A DNA stretch of 31,622 nt from JAWLFI01 sp964525165 (GCA_964525165.1 CAZGGG010000034.1:1-31622); one strand, 5' to 3'; numbered from the stretch's first letter, positions 9,527 through 18,491 are shown. Program-made: numbers and translations. Notes: a model not told the origin generated them from the letters alone.

Positions 9527-10045
9527 TTAATTGTGATAAGCTTGGTTGTGGGTCAAAGCAGCGCCACATGTTGCACAAGTTCCCTGACTTCCTGAACCTC
9601 CTTCACAACCATTAGGACAGGTATAATGCCATACTCCATTTGCATTTTGACCCGGTGGCGGCGTCAAATTTTGTCCCGCTGCGCCGGCTGCTTGATTCAT
9701 TCCGGTAGGTGGTGGTGGAGTGTTTTGCTGCTGATAATTGTGGTATAAGTCATTATGTGCTAACTTTTTACCACAGACTGAGCAGTTTCCATTGATGTTC
9801 GACCCACCGCCGGCACAATTATCCGGACAAAGGTAATGGTACACAATGTTTCCATTCTCATCCCTCACTTCAGGCGGTGCCTGGAAATCAGCAGGTGGAG
9901 TAGGGTTTGTTTGAGTTTGAGTAGTGGTATTCAAGCTGTTAGTGTTATCTACTCTATTGCTTTTCTCCTCTTCACCACAAGCTGTCAATAGCAAAACCAC
10001 AAAGGTCAGCGAAAGGAGTAAGTAATGATTCAATCTTGTCTTCAT
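9527..10045 (-). CDS. Lipoprotein with two zinc-ribbon-like repeats
   Basis: A 172-residue predicted lipoprotein. The signal peptide ends in the lipobox LLTAC, with Cys23 as the lipidation site. Two copies of a Cys motif follow: Cys73, 77, 88, 91 (YHYLCPDNC...CSVCGKKLAHN) and Cys143, 147, 157, 160 (WHYTCPNGC...CATCGAALTHN), each ending His-Asn. They are separated by a Gln/Pro/Gly-rich linker (about 104-137). Four Cys in CxxxC plus CxxC spacing suggest a small metal-binding knuckle, similar to heavy-metal-binding domains and to short lipoproteins I recognise from this phylum. No enzymatic role can be assigned. It converges on fumarylacetoacetase. Confidence 0.78.
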   Translation of the reverse strand: MKTRLNHYLLLSLTFVVLLLTACGEEEKSNRVDNTNSLNTTTQTQTNPTPPADFQAPPEVRDENGNIVYHYLCPDNCAGGGSNINGNCSVCGKKLAHNDLYHNYQQQNTPPPPTGMNQAAGAAGQNLTPPPGQNANGVWHYTCPNGCEGGSGSQGTCATCGAALTHNQAYHN

Positions 10046-10149
10046 AGATTTGTTTTAGCAGTCAGCACTTCATAATCGGCTGACCATCCGATGATTTTAT
10101 GTAAATGACGCGAGAAAAAGCCACAAATACAAATTAAGTTGGATTTCGT

Positions 10150-11160
10150 CTATAATATGTACCATCTCCAGATCCATTCTCCACGGGTATTGTATTCAAG
10201 AGCCGGCAGTGGTAACCGAAGGGTATTGAGCATATTTAGTAAAGTGTTGATGAACGGGGAGTTCGTGCGGATTTTTCTAAAATTGATGTCCGGTCCGATA
10301 TAAAACTGCCGATAAGGAGCATAGGCAGTTTCCGGTAATTGGTAAGCGGCCCCTTGATACGTCCAGTTATTGCCCAATCCTCCTAACATTTGCTGAGCAC
10401 CATAGCCAACGGATATATTTAGCCATTCCGGCCAGATGCTCATCTCCGGTAAAAAGTCCGTGACATTAAAAGAAAGCCAGATCGTCTGACCATTATAATC
10501 TTTGAGCATTCTTTCTGCTACGGAGGAGCCAAAAACGTCCATGGCTCTTTGCCGTAAGCTCATGGAAGATAATCCATCCACACTTGTGAGTGTATAGTCA
10601 GGATAGTTTACCCTCTGAGTGGACCATTTTAACTGTATTCTTTGCTCTTGCCACAGGTATTCTTGCCCGATAAACAATGCGGCACCGGTGGTATTGGCGG
10701 CTACATCTGTCCAGGAAAAGCCCCAACGGTCAGAGAATCCATCCAAAATTTCAATGGAAGATTGAAAGAGCGTACCGGCACCCACTCCATACCATGAAGC
10801 AGTCCGGCGGTCCACACCCGCCCACATGAGGCAGTCCGTCACCCAAAGACTCTCGAAATAATTGGTCATACTATGACCCAGCTTATCCATTTTCAGCCAT
10901 CCATCCCAATCATCTTTGAAATGAAAGCGAGGGGTTAATGACTCTTTATACCATGCCTGACTTAATCCAACCATTGTCAATCCATAGGCTGTAGCAGAGG
11001 TGCCTATTCCAAAATACAATCTGTTTTTGTGCAAGCTGTCGGCCGGAGTAAAAAAAGAACTGCTTGATTGAGCATAACCCGAGAAAATAAACAAACCCCA
11101 GATACAAGTGACCAGAGTGGTACGTTTAAGGAATGTGGAAAAACAGGAAACATATATCAT
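10150..11160 (-). CDS. DUF2279 family exported protein
   Basis: A protein of about 336 residues with the DUF2279 pattern: KMDKLGHSMTNYFESLW, a series of short hydrophobic helices with small residues, and DGFSDRWGFSWTDVAANTTGA followed by a Trp-rich segment. It is predicted to be a periplasmic or outer-membrane protein of unknown function. The ATG at 11160 is preferred because it gives a conventional signal peptide (Lys-Arg, then TTLVTCIWGLFIFSGYAQ). An in-frame ATG at 11199 would add 13 residues and sit only 16 bases from the -7 element of the divergent gene. The two genes diverge and share a very short upstream region. Confidence 0.75.
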   Translation of the reverse strand: MIYVSCFSTFLKRTTLVTCIWGLFIFSGYAQSSSSFFTPADSLHKNRLYFGIGTSATAYGLTMVGLSQAWYKESLTPRFHFKDDWDGWLKMDKLGHSMTNYFESLWVTDCLMWAGVDRRTASWYGVGAGTLFQSSIEILDGFSDRWGFSWTDVAANTTGAALFIGQEYLWQEQRIQLKWSTQRVNYPDYTLTSVDGLSSMSLRQRAMDVFGSSVAERMLKDYNGQTIWLSFNVTDFLPEMSIWPEWLNISVGYGAQQMLGGLGNNWTYQGAAYQLPETAYAPYRQFYIGPDINFRKIRTNSPFINTLLNMLNTLRLPLPALEYNTRGEWIWRWYIL

Positions 11161-11214
11161 GACACAGATAAAGGTAATTCCACTCGTTCGAGTTTCCAAT
11201 CCTTAAATAATAAC

Positions 11215-11222
11215 TATATTTG
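11215..11222 (+). promoter_or_regulatory. Predicted -7 promoter element TATATTTG for the porP-like operon
   Basis: An exact match to the Bacteroidota TAnnTTTG element, placed 22 bases before the ATG at 11245. No good -33 TTG is visible at the usual distance, which leaves the call moderate. It lies between divergent genes, where a promoter is required. Confidence 0.5.
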
Positions 11223-11244
11223 AAACGACTGAAAAAACAGCTGC

Positions 11245-12270
11245 ATGAACACAAGGATCTTTACCTTATTACTATTCTTTAGTATCGGAATATACTCCAT
11301 CGGCACTGTTCAAGCACAGGACTTTATTGTTTCGCAGTTTGATTACCATCCCATGATGGTGAATCCGGCTCAGACAGGAGATTATTATGGATCTGTGCGA
11401 ATAGGAGGCTTATACAGAGATCAGGGTTTTACGATCACCCGAAACCCTTACCGGACACCTTCCTTTTATATTGACGCACCCATTATTCGGGGATTCGGTA
11501 AAAAGGACTGGGTCGGAGTAGGTGGTTACTTTATGCAAGATCAATCCGGAGCAGGGCAGTTGTCTACCGGAGAGTTTTTATTTAGTGCGGCCTACCACCT
11601 ATCTCTGGATAAAAACAGTTTCACCTATTTGGTATTCGGTTTACAAGGGGGAACCTATCAGCGAGCCTTTATGGAAGGCCAGTCCTTACGTTATGAGGAT
11701 GGAATTATTTCGGGAGGACCTAGTGTGGATGAAGGATTAGCACAGTCTATGGGGCGCTCAGAGTTTACAGGTGCTTTTGGTTTGATGCTGCGCATACAAG
11801 ACGATGAGGGTAATGAGCTTCGTTTTGGGGGGAAATTAGGACGATTTTTTCGACACAATTACTCTATTGCCAGTAGAGGAGGACGTGCACGAATTCCTTT
11901 GAGAACTGCCGTACACGCAGCCTATGACATTGCCATCAATGAGCGTTTTATCATCACACCGCAGGTTATCTATCAAAACATAGGTGATTTTTCTGAATTC
12001 ACATTCCAGGCGCGGGCCAAAGTACCTTTTAATAAGGAAAAGGAATTTTATTTGCTTCCGGGCCTTGGATATCGATTTGGGGATGCAGCTCAATTACTCT
12101 TAGGAATACAATCTAAGCAGCTTAGAGTGAGTTTAGCATATGACATGACTACTTCTTCTTTATTAACGGCTAATGACACGGCAGGCGCTGTTGAGCTGGC
12201 TTTGGCTTGGATCATAAGAATCAATAAAAAGCCTGAAGTCAACAAAAGGATTTTCTGCCCCAGACTCTAA
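11245..12270 (+). CDS. PorP/SprF family type IX secretion-associated outer-membrane protein
   Basis: A predicted outer-membrane beta-barrel of 341 residues with a signal peptide (ending VQAQ). The family hallmark follows at once: SQFDYHPMMVNPAQTGDYYG...RIGGLYRDQ, as in PorP/SprF proteins of the gliding and T9SS apparatus. Alternating hydrophobic strands with aromatic ends run to the C-terminus. Bacteroidota genomes usually hold many PorP/SprF paralogues, each paired with a PD40/OmpA-family protein; here the next gene, 15 bases downstream, is exactly such a partner. It probably helps anchor or export a specific T9SS client, not identifiable here. Confidence 0.9.
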   Translation: MNTRIFTLLLFFSIGIYSIGTVQAQDFIVSQFDYHPMMVNPAQTGDYYGSVRIGGLYRDQGFTITRNPYRTPSFYIDAPIIRGFGKKDWVGVGGYFMQDQSGAGQLSTGEFLFSAAYHLSLDKNSFTYLVFGLQGGTYQRAFMEGQSLRYEDGIISGGPSVDEGLAQSMGRSEFTGAFGLMLRIQDDEGNELRFGGKLGRFFRHNYSIASRGGRARIPLRTAVHAAYDIAINERFIITPQVIYQNIGDFSEFTFQARAKVPFNKEKEFYLLPGLGYRFGDAAQLLLGIQSKQLRVSLAYDMTTSSLLTANDTAGAVELALAWIIRINKKPEVNKRIFCPRL

Positions 12271-12285
12271 ATTGAAGCATATCAC

Positions 12286-14367
12286 ATGAATCGAACATAC
12301 ATAATAAGTTTCATCTTTCTTGTTTTTGGTGCAACCGTCACTCTGGCACAACCCTACAAAGAGTCGGCTTATGATGCTAAGTTAGAATTGGCAGATGAAC
12401 TCTTTTTAGAAGGACATTATCTGGATGCTATGGACCTCTATCGTGATTGCTATAGCGAAAGCAGAGATCCATCACTCTTGTCAACCATGGCAGAGATAGA
12501 ATACATCATCAGAGACTACAAAAGGGCAAAGCGTTCCTTTGAACGAATTTTCAGAAGAGCAAAGAAAGAGTTGTATCCGGAATTAGTCTTTGTTTATGCA
12601 CGCATTCTAAAAATGGATGGGGACTATAATGAAGCCTATCGACACTTTAATATCGTGATTGAAAATTCTGAGAATGACTCTCTTAATACCCTTGCGGCCA
12701 ATGAGATTGAAGGAATGCGCATTGCTTCCGACTTTGAGCCGCGTTATGACTTATACGTTGAGTCCTTACCTAAGGAAGTCAATACTGCATTCTCAGATTT
12801 GGGCCCGGCAGAAGGTCCAGATGGAAAGTTGTATTTCACCACCTTCAGCCGAAATACTTTTATTCCTTTAGAGGAAACAGAACGAGACGATAAGAATAAA
12901 TATGCGACTATTCAGACCACCCAAAAGGATAAAGAAGGTGCCTGGGGGAAGGCGGTGAAACTAAAAGAAGAAATCAATCAGGATGGTTATCATATAGGAA
13001 ACCCTGCCTTTAGTGCAGATGGACAAGAAATGTTTTTCACCCGCTCACAATTGAGTGGCCGGGAAGTCATCATAAGTGAGATTGTTTTATCCACATTTGA
13101 CGGGACAGACTGGTCGGCACCTGAAGCCCTTTCCGGGGTGAATGGTGAGTTTCCGGCACTACAACCTTGCCCGGGTGAATTGTATGGAAAAGAAGTATTG
13201 TTTTTTGTGAGCAAGCGTCCGGGAGGCATGGGCGGTTATGACCTATACTATGCAGAACGACAAGGAGGTACCTCCTACGGACTCCCGATTAATCTGGGTG
13301 AGACTGTAAATTCTATCGGCGATGAGTTTACGCCTTATTACGCTAATGGGACCTTGTATTTTAGTTCTGACGGCCATCCCACTATGGGCGGTAAAGATGT
13401 GTTTTTTAGCACCTGGGATGGCTCGAAATGGAGCAAGCCTGAGAATATGGGCTCGGGCTACAACTCGCGCTATGATGATATCTACTTCAAAACAAATATT
13501 GAAACAGATAAAGGATTTTTAGTTTCCAATCGCCCGAATGATGAAATCAGATCTCTCCGTTCAGAGACTTGTTGTGATGATATCTATTCTGTGGGTATCA
13601 AAGATATTGAAGTCGATGTTCTGACGACCATTTTTGCTGACCAGAAGCCATTGTTGGGGGCGACCATAGAGGTAGCGGAAATCAATAAAAATGGTGATGT
13701 CATCAGTGCCAATTCTGTTACCGGAGAAAAGGGTAACACTTTCAAATTCAGATTGCAAGCGGATAAGTTGTATAGGGTGTTCGTGTCTAAGGATGGCTAT
13801 GTTACGGATTCGAGTGATATCAATACCGAAGGGATTGAGAAGTCCTATAGCTTCAAACGGCAATTTGAGCTCGAAAGGGCGGAACCCGAGACGGAGATCG
13901 TTACCATCAATCAGCCTATTCGATTGAGCAATATCTATTATGACTATGATGATGATAAGATTCTTCCTTCTGCTGAAGGAGATTTGAATCAATTGAAAGA
14001 TTTACTCGACCAATATCCTGACATGGTGATCGAATTGTCCTCTCATACGGACGCCCGGGGAAATGACGCATACAATGAAGACTTGTCTCAAAGAAGGGCG
14101 AATTCGGCCAAGCGATACTTGGTTCAAGGAGGAGTGGAAGAAAGCCGCATTGTTGCAAAAGGATATGGGGAACGTAAAATCTTGAATAAGTGCCGTAATG
14201 GTGTTCCCTGTTCTGAAGAAGATCATAGGCTGAATCGTAGAACCGAATTCAAAATATTGGAAGGACCTAAAACGATTGAGATCAAAAAAGAGGTGATTAA
14301 AGGGACGAAAAGAGAGAAAAAAGGGAAATTGAATGTAGGGGATGAAACTTATCCCAATAAAAACTAA
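12286..14367 (+). CDS. OmpA-family protein with TPR and PD40 beta-propeller repeats
   Basis: A 693-residue envelope protein. Domains in order: signal peptide (1-21), TPR-like helices (about 28-150), WD40-like PD40 propeller blades (about 165-440, with repeated GPDGKLYFTTF, FSADGQEMFFTRS and YANGTLYFSSDG motifs), the ETCCDDIYSVGI segment, a carboxypeptidase-regulatory-like beta domain (about 445-530), and a C-terminal OmpA peptidoglycan-binding domain (about 550-660: YYDYDDDKILPSAEGDL, SSHTDARGNDAYN, LSQRRANSAK, LNRRTEF). Two Cys near the end (NKCRNGVPC) are typical of this subfamily. It probably tethers the PorP-like barrel to peptidoglycan. This architecture is well known in T9SS-bearing bacteria, as in PorE-like proteins. 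Confidence 0.92.
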   Translation: MNRTYIISFIFLVFGATVTLAQPYKESAYDAKLELADELFLEGHYLDAMDLYRDCYSESRDPSLLSTMAEIEYIIRDYKRAKRSFERIFRRAKKELYPELVFVYARILKMDGDYNEAYRHFNIVIENSENDSLNTLAANEIEGMRIASDFEPRYDLYVESLPKEVNTAFSDLGPAEGPDGKLYFTTFSRNTFIPLEETERDDKNKYATIQTTQKDKEGAWGKAVKLKEEINQDGYHIGNPAFSADGQEMFFTRSQLSGREVIISEIVLSTFDGTDWSAPEALSGVNGEFPALQPCPGELYGKEVLFFVSKRPGGMGGYDLYYAERQGGTSYGLPINLGETVNSIGDEFTPYYANGTLYFSSDGHPTMGGKDVFFSTWDGSKWSKPENMGSGYNSRYDDIYFKTNIETDKGFLVSNRPNDEIRSLRSETCCDDIYSVGIKDIEVDVLTTIFADQKPLLGATIEVAEINKNGDVISANSVTGEKGNTFKFRLQADKLYRVFVSKDGYVTDSSDINTEGIEKSYSFKRQFELERAEPETEIVTINQPIRLSNIYYDYDDDKILPSAEGDLNQLKDLLDQYPDMVIELSSHTDARGNDAYNEDLSQRRANSAKRYLVQGGVEESRIVAKGYGERKILNKCRNGVPCSEEDHRLNRRTEFKILEGPKTIEIKKEVIKGTKREKKGKLNVGDETYPNKN

Positions 14368-14377
14368 TTAAAGAAGA

Positions 14378-14863
14378 ATGATGATCAGAATGCTATTCGT
14401 ATGCGCTGTGCTCTTCTCCGGCTTGAGCCTAATGAATGCACAAGAAATGGTGATGATAGACCATGATGTGCAGCCCCGCCAGCAATCTTATCCTGTTGAT
14501 AGTTCTTTTATCAAAGGAACGCCAAAGATTGAGTTTGTAGAACAGTTTCATGACTTTGGTAATATTCAAAAAGGAGATCGTCCCAAACATACTTTTGAGT
14601 TTTTCAACAGAGGAACTGCGCCCATGCGATTAGATTTTGTTTCTGCCTGTGAATGTACCGAGTTGAAATGGTCTAAAACTCTGATTTATCCCGGCCAGAA
14701 AGGACATATCCTTGCGGAATACGATAGTTCGGAAAAGGAAGGAGAGCAGGAGGTCAGTATCGATATTATCGCTTATAAAATGCTTCCGGGGCAAGATGAG
14801 CCCAAAGAGGACGAAATCATCTTGAGTCAGGCAAGATTCAGAGCATTCGTTCAATTACCCTAA
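14378..14863 (+). CDS. Secreted DUF1573 domain protein
   Basis: A 161-residue protein with a signal peptide (MMIRMLFVCAVLFSG... ending NAQ) and a DUF1573 immunoglobulin-like domain: FHDFGNIQKGDRPKHTFEFFNRG, then SACECTELKWSKTLIYPGQKG, then a terminal strand. The double-Cys ACEC corresponds to the SSCGCT motif common in the family. It lies 10 bases after the OmpA gene, so it belongs to the same transcript. The function of DUF1573 proteins is not established; an extracytoplasmic structural or adhesive role is often assumed. Confidence 0.82.
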   Translation: MMIRMLFVCAVLFSGLSLMNAQEMVMIDHDVQPRQQSYPVDSSFIKGTPKIEFVEQFHDFGNIQKGDRPKHTFEFFNRGTAPMRLDFVSACECTELKWSKTLIYPGQKGHILAEYDSSEKEGEQEVSIDIIAYKMLPGQDEPKEDEIILSQARFRAFVQLP

Positions 14864-14866
14864 GCT

Positions 14867-15457
14867 GTGTGGGATAGTATATGGAGTACAGCCATTAACC
14901 TTAGTATATGGGAGTGGCTGGCTTTTCTTTTTGGTTTGATATATGTTTTACTAGCCGCCCAAAATCATATTTCTTGTTGGATTTTTGGCATTCTTTCCAG
15001 TAGCATCTGGATGGGTGTTTCTTATTTTGAGTACCAATTGTATATGGATTCCGGCCTGAATTTCTTTTATGTGATTATGGGAGTGATTGGTTGGCTTAAT
15101 TGGGGACAATCCGGAGGCAATCCCGTTATATCAACGAATACGGTAAGGTTCCATCTGATTGCGATTTTCATTTTATTGGCACTTTCTGCTGTTATTGGCC
15201 AATTACTTCAAACATACAGCCAGGCGGCTTTGCCTTTTTGGGATGCCGGAACCACGCTCTTTTCCATATGGGCCACCTACCTCTTGATCAAGCATAAAAA
15301 AGAGAATTGGTTATACTGGATCGTGACCGATGGCATCTATGTAGGATTGTATATTTATAAGGGGGCGTATCTATTTGCCATTCTATTTGTGATTTACACA
15401 GTTTTATCTGTAAAAGGGTGGAGGGATTGGTCGAAAGAAACAGCTTATATAGAATAA
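14867..15457 (+). CDS. pnuC: PnuC-family nicotinamide riboside/vitamin transporter
   Basis: A 196-residue inner-membrane protein with about seven hydrophobic segments. The WEWLAFLFGLIYVLLAAQNH start and the NFFYVIMGVIGWLNW motif are characteristic of PnuC transporters, which carry nicotinamide riboside or, in related branches, thiamine or riboflavin. Translation must begin at GTG 14867, three bases after the DUF1573 stop: the nearby ATG at 14881 is out of frame, and the first in-frame ATG would remove the first conserved helix. Substrate cannot be settled from context because no NAD or thiamine gene is adjacent. The six genes downstream encode an NADH-oxidising complex, a possible but unproven link. 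Confidence 0.85.
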   Translation: MWDSIWSTAINLSIWEWLAFLFGLIYVLLAAQNHISCWIFGILSSSIWMGVSYFEYQLYMDSGLNFFYVIMGVIGWLNWGQSGGNPVISTNTVRFHLIAIFILLALSAVIGQLLQTYSQAALPFWDAGTTLFSIWATYLLIKHKKENWLYWIVTDGIYVGLYIYKGAYLFAILFVIYTVLSVKGWRDWSKETAYIE

Positions 15458-15497
15458 ATCTAAATAGTTTTAAATCCTTCCGAAATTCTTTACAAAC

Positions 15498-15531
15498 CTG
15501 ATAGTAATGCTATAATCATTGTATATCTTTG
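15498..15531 (+). promoter_or_regulatory. Predicted promoter of the nqr operon
   Basis: TATCTTTG at 15524-15531 matches the Bacteroidota -7 element TAnnTTTG exactly. CTG at 15498-15500, 23 bases upstream, is a weak -33 candidate in place of TTG. The element lies about 50 bases before the nqrA ATG, in the 124-base gap after pnuC. Confidence 0.55.
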
Positions 15532-15581
15532 TCGAAATTTTGAGGAGACATCCTTAATAATTGAAATAAAGAGCAAATAGC

Positions 15582-17222
15582 ATGGAGCATATAGGGAGAA
15601 AATTCCTGTTCGTCATGACCATCTTAACGGTGTCGATTTATCCGTTGATGGCTCAGGGCAGTGGATCTGAAGGCTGGTTTGGATATGGTTTGATATTCGT
15701 GGCCGTTATCGTGATTCTGGGAGCTGTGGTCGTCGTTTCTGAAAGTCTGTTGAAAGTAGAGGCCAAAAGAGCCGGAGTGGATTTACAGAAGGATAATTCA
15801 GGGCTTTTCGGAGGATTCAATAATCCTTTTCGTTCCAAATTCCCCAAATACCTGAGAGGTGAGAAATTACACCTTCTTAAAAAAGGACACGACATTAAAT
15901 TGGAAGGTGGAGCTAAAGCGTCTAAGCCTGAGCTGATACACACTACCAGATATGCGCTACAACCTACGAACTACAGAGGGATTCGTCCGATTCCTAAATT
16001 GGAAGTTGAAGAGGGGCAAGATGTACTAGCGGGTCAGCCAATATTTTTCGATAAAGAGCATCCTGAAATTAAGTATGTTTCACCGGTTAGTGGTGAGTTT
16101 GTTGAATTGAACCGAGGAGCGAAGAGAGCCATTACAGAATTGGTGATTCTCGCAGATAAAGACGAAGTTAAATATCAGGAGATCCCTTCTTTTGATTTGG
16201 CGAAGGGAGATAGAGCAGCCTTAAAGAAGCATTTAATGGCTTATGGGGCATGGCCACTTTTGAATGAGCGACCTTTTGATCGAGTACCTGATCCGGAACA
16301 GGATCCTAAATCTATTTTTGTGACCACCTTCGATAGTTCTCCCTTGGCTCCGGATTTTGGAGTCATTGTAGAAGGAAAAGAAGCGGAGTTTCAGAAAGGA
16401 TTGGATGTGCTCAATCATTTGACTGATGGCAGCGTTTACCTGGGGCTTGATGCTAGAGGTAAGGAGCGACCTCATGCTGCATTTGCGGAAGCAAAAAATG
16501 TCGAGAAACATTGGTTTAGAGGGCCTCACCCTTCCGGAAATGTTGGGGTGCATATTCATCATGTAGACCCCATCCGAACCGGTCAGTCCATATGGACTGT
16601 AGATGTTCAGAACGTCATTACCATCGGAGGTATGTTTCTTCACCACAAGTTTATTGCGGATCGTACCATCGCATTAGTAGGGAATGGCCTGAAAGAACCT
16701 AAATATATCAAAACGATTGCCGGTGCCAACGTAGGTGAGCTTTTGACATCTAATTTACAAGATGGTGGGAACAGAATCATCAATGGTAACGTATTGGTTG
16801 GTGATGTGAAGAATGAAAATCAATATATCGATTTCAATACGCGTCAGATCACTGTGATACCTGAGGGTGATTATTATGAAGCCTTTGGTTGGTTGATTCC
16901 GGGCGCTTTAAGGCCTACTGTTTCCAGATCTTATCCGAGTTTCTTATTTCCGGATCTAGAGTTTAAGGCAGATACTAACAGCCATGGTGAGCGAAGAGCT
17001 TTTGTGGTTACTGGTCAGTATGAGAAATTGTTGCCTATGGATATCTATTTGCAGCATCTTTTGAAGTCCATCATGATCAATGACTTTGAGCGCATGGAAG
17101 GACTGGGAATTTTGGAATTGTCTGAGGAGGATGTAGCATTGGCAGAATTTGCGTGTACCTCTAAGATTCCATTGCAACAAATTTTAAGAGAAGGTTTGGA
17201 CTACGTTCAAACTCAGATGTAA
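15582..17222 (+). CDS. nqrA: Na+-translocating NADH:quinone reductase subunit A with N-terminal membrane anchor
   Basis: Subunit of the Na+-pumping NADH:quinone oxidoreductase, normally a soluble cytoplasmic subunit implicated in quinone binding. The family part begins at about residue 95 (LLKKGHDIKLEGGAK) and runs to the end, with YRGIRPIPKLEVEEGQDVLAGQPIFF, YVSPVSGEF, RGPHPSGNVGVHIHHVDP and PGALRPTVSRSYPS. At 546 residues it is about 95-100 longer than the usual 445-450. The extra N-terminus reads as a signal peptide (ending PLMAQ), a short Gly/Ser stretch, then a strong transmembrane helix (about 33-53) followed by Lys and Arg, which would place the main domain in the cytoplasm. No start codon lies near residue 95, so the extension is probably translated. 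Confidence 0.93.
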   Translation: MEHIGRKFLFVMTILTVSIYPLMAQGSGSEGWFGYGLIFVAVIVILGAVVVVSESLLKVEAKRAGVDLQKDNSGLFGGFNNPFRSKFPKYLRGEKLHLLKKGHDIKLEGGAKASKPELIHTTRYALQPTNYRGIRPIPKLEVEEGQDVLAGQPIFFDKEHPEIKYVSPVSGEFVELNRGAKRAITELVILADKDEVKYQEIPSFDLAKGDRAALKKHLMAYGAWPLLNERPFDRVPDPEQDPKSIFVTTFDSSPLAPDFGVIVEGKEAEFQKGLDVLNHLTDGSVYLGLDARGKERPHAAFAEAKNVEKHWFRGPHPSGNVGVHIHHVDPIRTGQSIWTVDVQNVITIGGMFLHHKFIADRTIALVGNGLKEPKYIKTIAGANVGELLTSNLQDGGNRIINGNVLVGDVKNENQYIDFNTRQITVIPEGDYYEAFGWLIPGALRPTVSRSYPSFLFPDLEFKADTNSHGERRAFVVTGQYEKLLPMDIYLQHLLKSIMINDFERMEGLGILELSEEDVALAEFACTSKIPLQQILREGLDYVQTQM

Positions 17223-17240
17223 GAAAAGTAAATCATAGCT

Positions 17241-18491
17241 ATGAATAAAGTAGCCAAGAATATCAAAGAGAAATTCGAACCCAAGAAGGGCACCTTCTTG
17301 CACACGGCTTTCGATGCTTTCTTTACTTTTGCTTTTGCACCGAATCACACAACAAGTGGTGGGGTTCATATCCGTGATAACATGGATTTGAAGCGGACCA
17401 TGATTTTCGTGGTTTTGGCATTGCAAGCGTGTTACATTTTTGGTACCTATAATATCGGGCACCAACATTTTGTAGCCATTGGTCAGCATACGGACTTCTT
17501 TGATGCGATTCATCTGAAGCTCGCTTACGGATTGGTTAAATTATTACCACTGTTTGTTGTAGCCAATGTGGTGGGTCTGGGTATAGAGTTTTTCTATGCT
17601 TTCAAAAGAGGCCATGCAGTAGAAGAAGGCTTTATCGTTTCCGGTGCGCTCATCCCTTTAATTATGCCGCCGGATCTTCCTTTGTGGATGTTGGGATTAA
17701 GTGTTGCTTTTGCAGTAATTCTTGGAAAAGAAGCGTTCGGAGGAACAGGGATGAATATTTTAAATATCGCATTACTTTCCAGAGCGTTCATCTTCTTTGC
17801 GTATCCTACCACGATCGCAGGAGATCAGGTTTGGGTCAGTGGATTTGATGAAATTGCAGCCGGAGCAGAAGCAAACTACAGCTGGTGGCATACCGGCTTC
17901 TTCAATGGGATTTTTGAAGCTTTCGGTTGGACGCTCTTTGAGCCCGGAGGGGCTATAGTAGATGGCTTTACCGGGGCCACGCCTCTGGCGCTGGCCTATG
18001 AAGGAGGCTGGAGCGCTGTAACACAGGTGTACTCTGAGTCTCAAATGCTTTGGGGGTCTATCCCGGGTTCTATAGGAGAGAGTTCGAAGCCTCTTGTTCT
18101 TTTTGGGGCCGTCTTATTACTAATTACCGGAATTGCCTCTTGGAGGATTATGTTGAGTATGTTCATTGGAGCGGCAGTCATGGCGATGATCATGAATGCA
18201 TGGGGCGCGAGTCCATTTATGGCAGTGCCTTGGTACTATCAATTCTACATGGGTAGTTTCTTCTTTGCGATGGCATTTATGGCTACAGACCCCGTAAGTG
18301 CAGCCTCCACGAATAGAGGGAAATGGATTTATGGATTCTTGATAGGATTTATTGGAATGATTATCCGTGTATGGAACCCTGCCTACCCTGAGGGATGGAT
18401 GTTAGCGATTTTATTGTTAAACGTCTTTGCCCCGTTGATTGACCATTATGTTTTAGAAGCGAACATTCAAAAAAGACTGAAAAGTGCATAA
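17241..18491 (+). CDS. nqrB: Na+-translocating NADH:quinone reductase subunit B
   Basis: A 416-residue polytopic membrane subunit that carries a covalently bound FMN and takes part in Na+ translocation. The flavinylation motif is visible as DGFTGATPLAL with Thr247 the predicted phosphoester-linked residue, equivalent to Thr236 of the Vibrio enzyme. Other family marks are HTTSGGVHIRDNMDLKRTM at the N-terminus, EAFGGTGMNILNIALLSRAF and FMATDPVSAASTNRGKWIYG. It follows nqrA by 18 bases and overlaps nqrC by 8. Confidence 0.98.
   Translation: MNKVAKNIKEKFEPKKGTFLHTAFDAFFTFAFAPNHTTSGGVHIRDNMDLKRTMIFVVLALQACYIFGTYNIGHQHFVAIGQHTDFFDAIHLKLAYGLVKLLPLFVVANVVGLGIEFFYAFKRGHAVEEGFIVSGALIPLIMPPDLPLWMLGLSVAFAVILGKEAFGGTGMNILNIALLSRAFIFFAYPTTIAGDQVWVSGFDEIAAGAEANYSWWHTGFFNGIFEAFGWTLFEPGGAIVDGFTGATPLALAYEGGWSAVTQVYSESQMLWGSIPGSIGESSKPLVLFGAVLLLITGIASWRIMLSMFIGAAVMAMIMNAWGASPFMAVPWYYQFYMGSFFFAMAFMATDPVSAASTNRGKWIYGFLIGFIGMIIRVWNPAYPEGWMLAILLLNVFAPLIDHYVLEANIQKRLKSA

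Noticed and set aside
13561..13992. 143-codon open frame on - strand inside the OmpA-family gene
   Set aside because: It is antisense to the well-supported regulatory and OmpA domains; Ile/Arg-rich composition without motifs indicates a shadow frame.
16233..16646. 137-codon open frame on - strand inside nqrA
   Set aside because: It is antisense to conserved NqrA sequence and has no family features.
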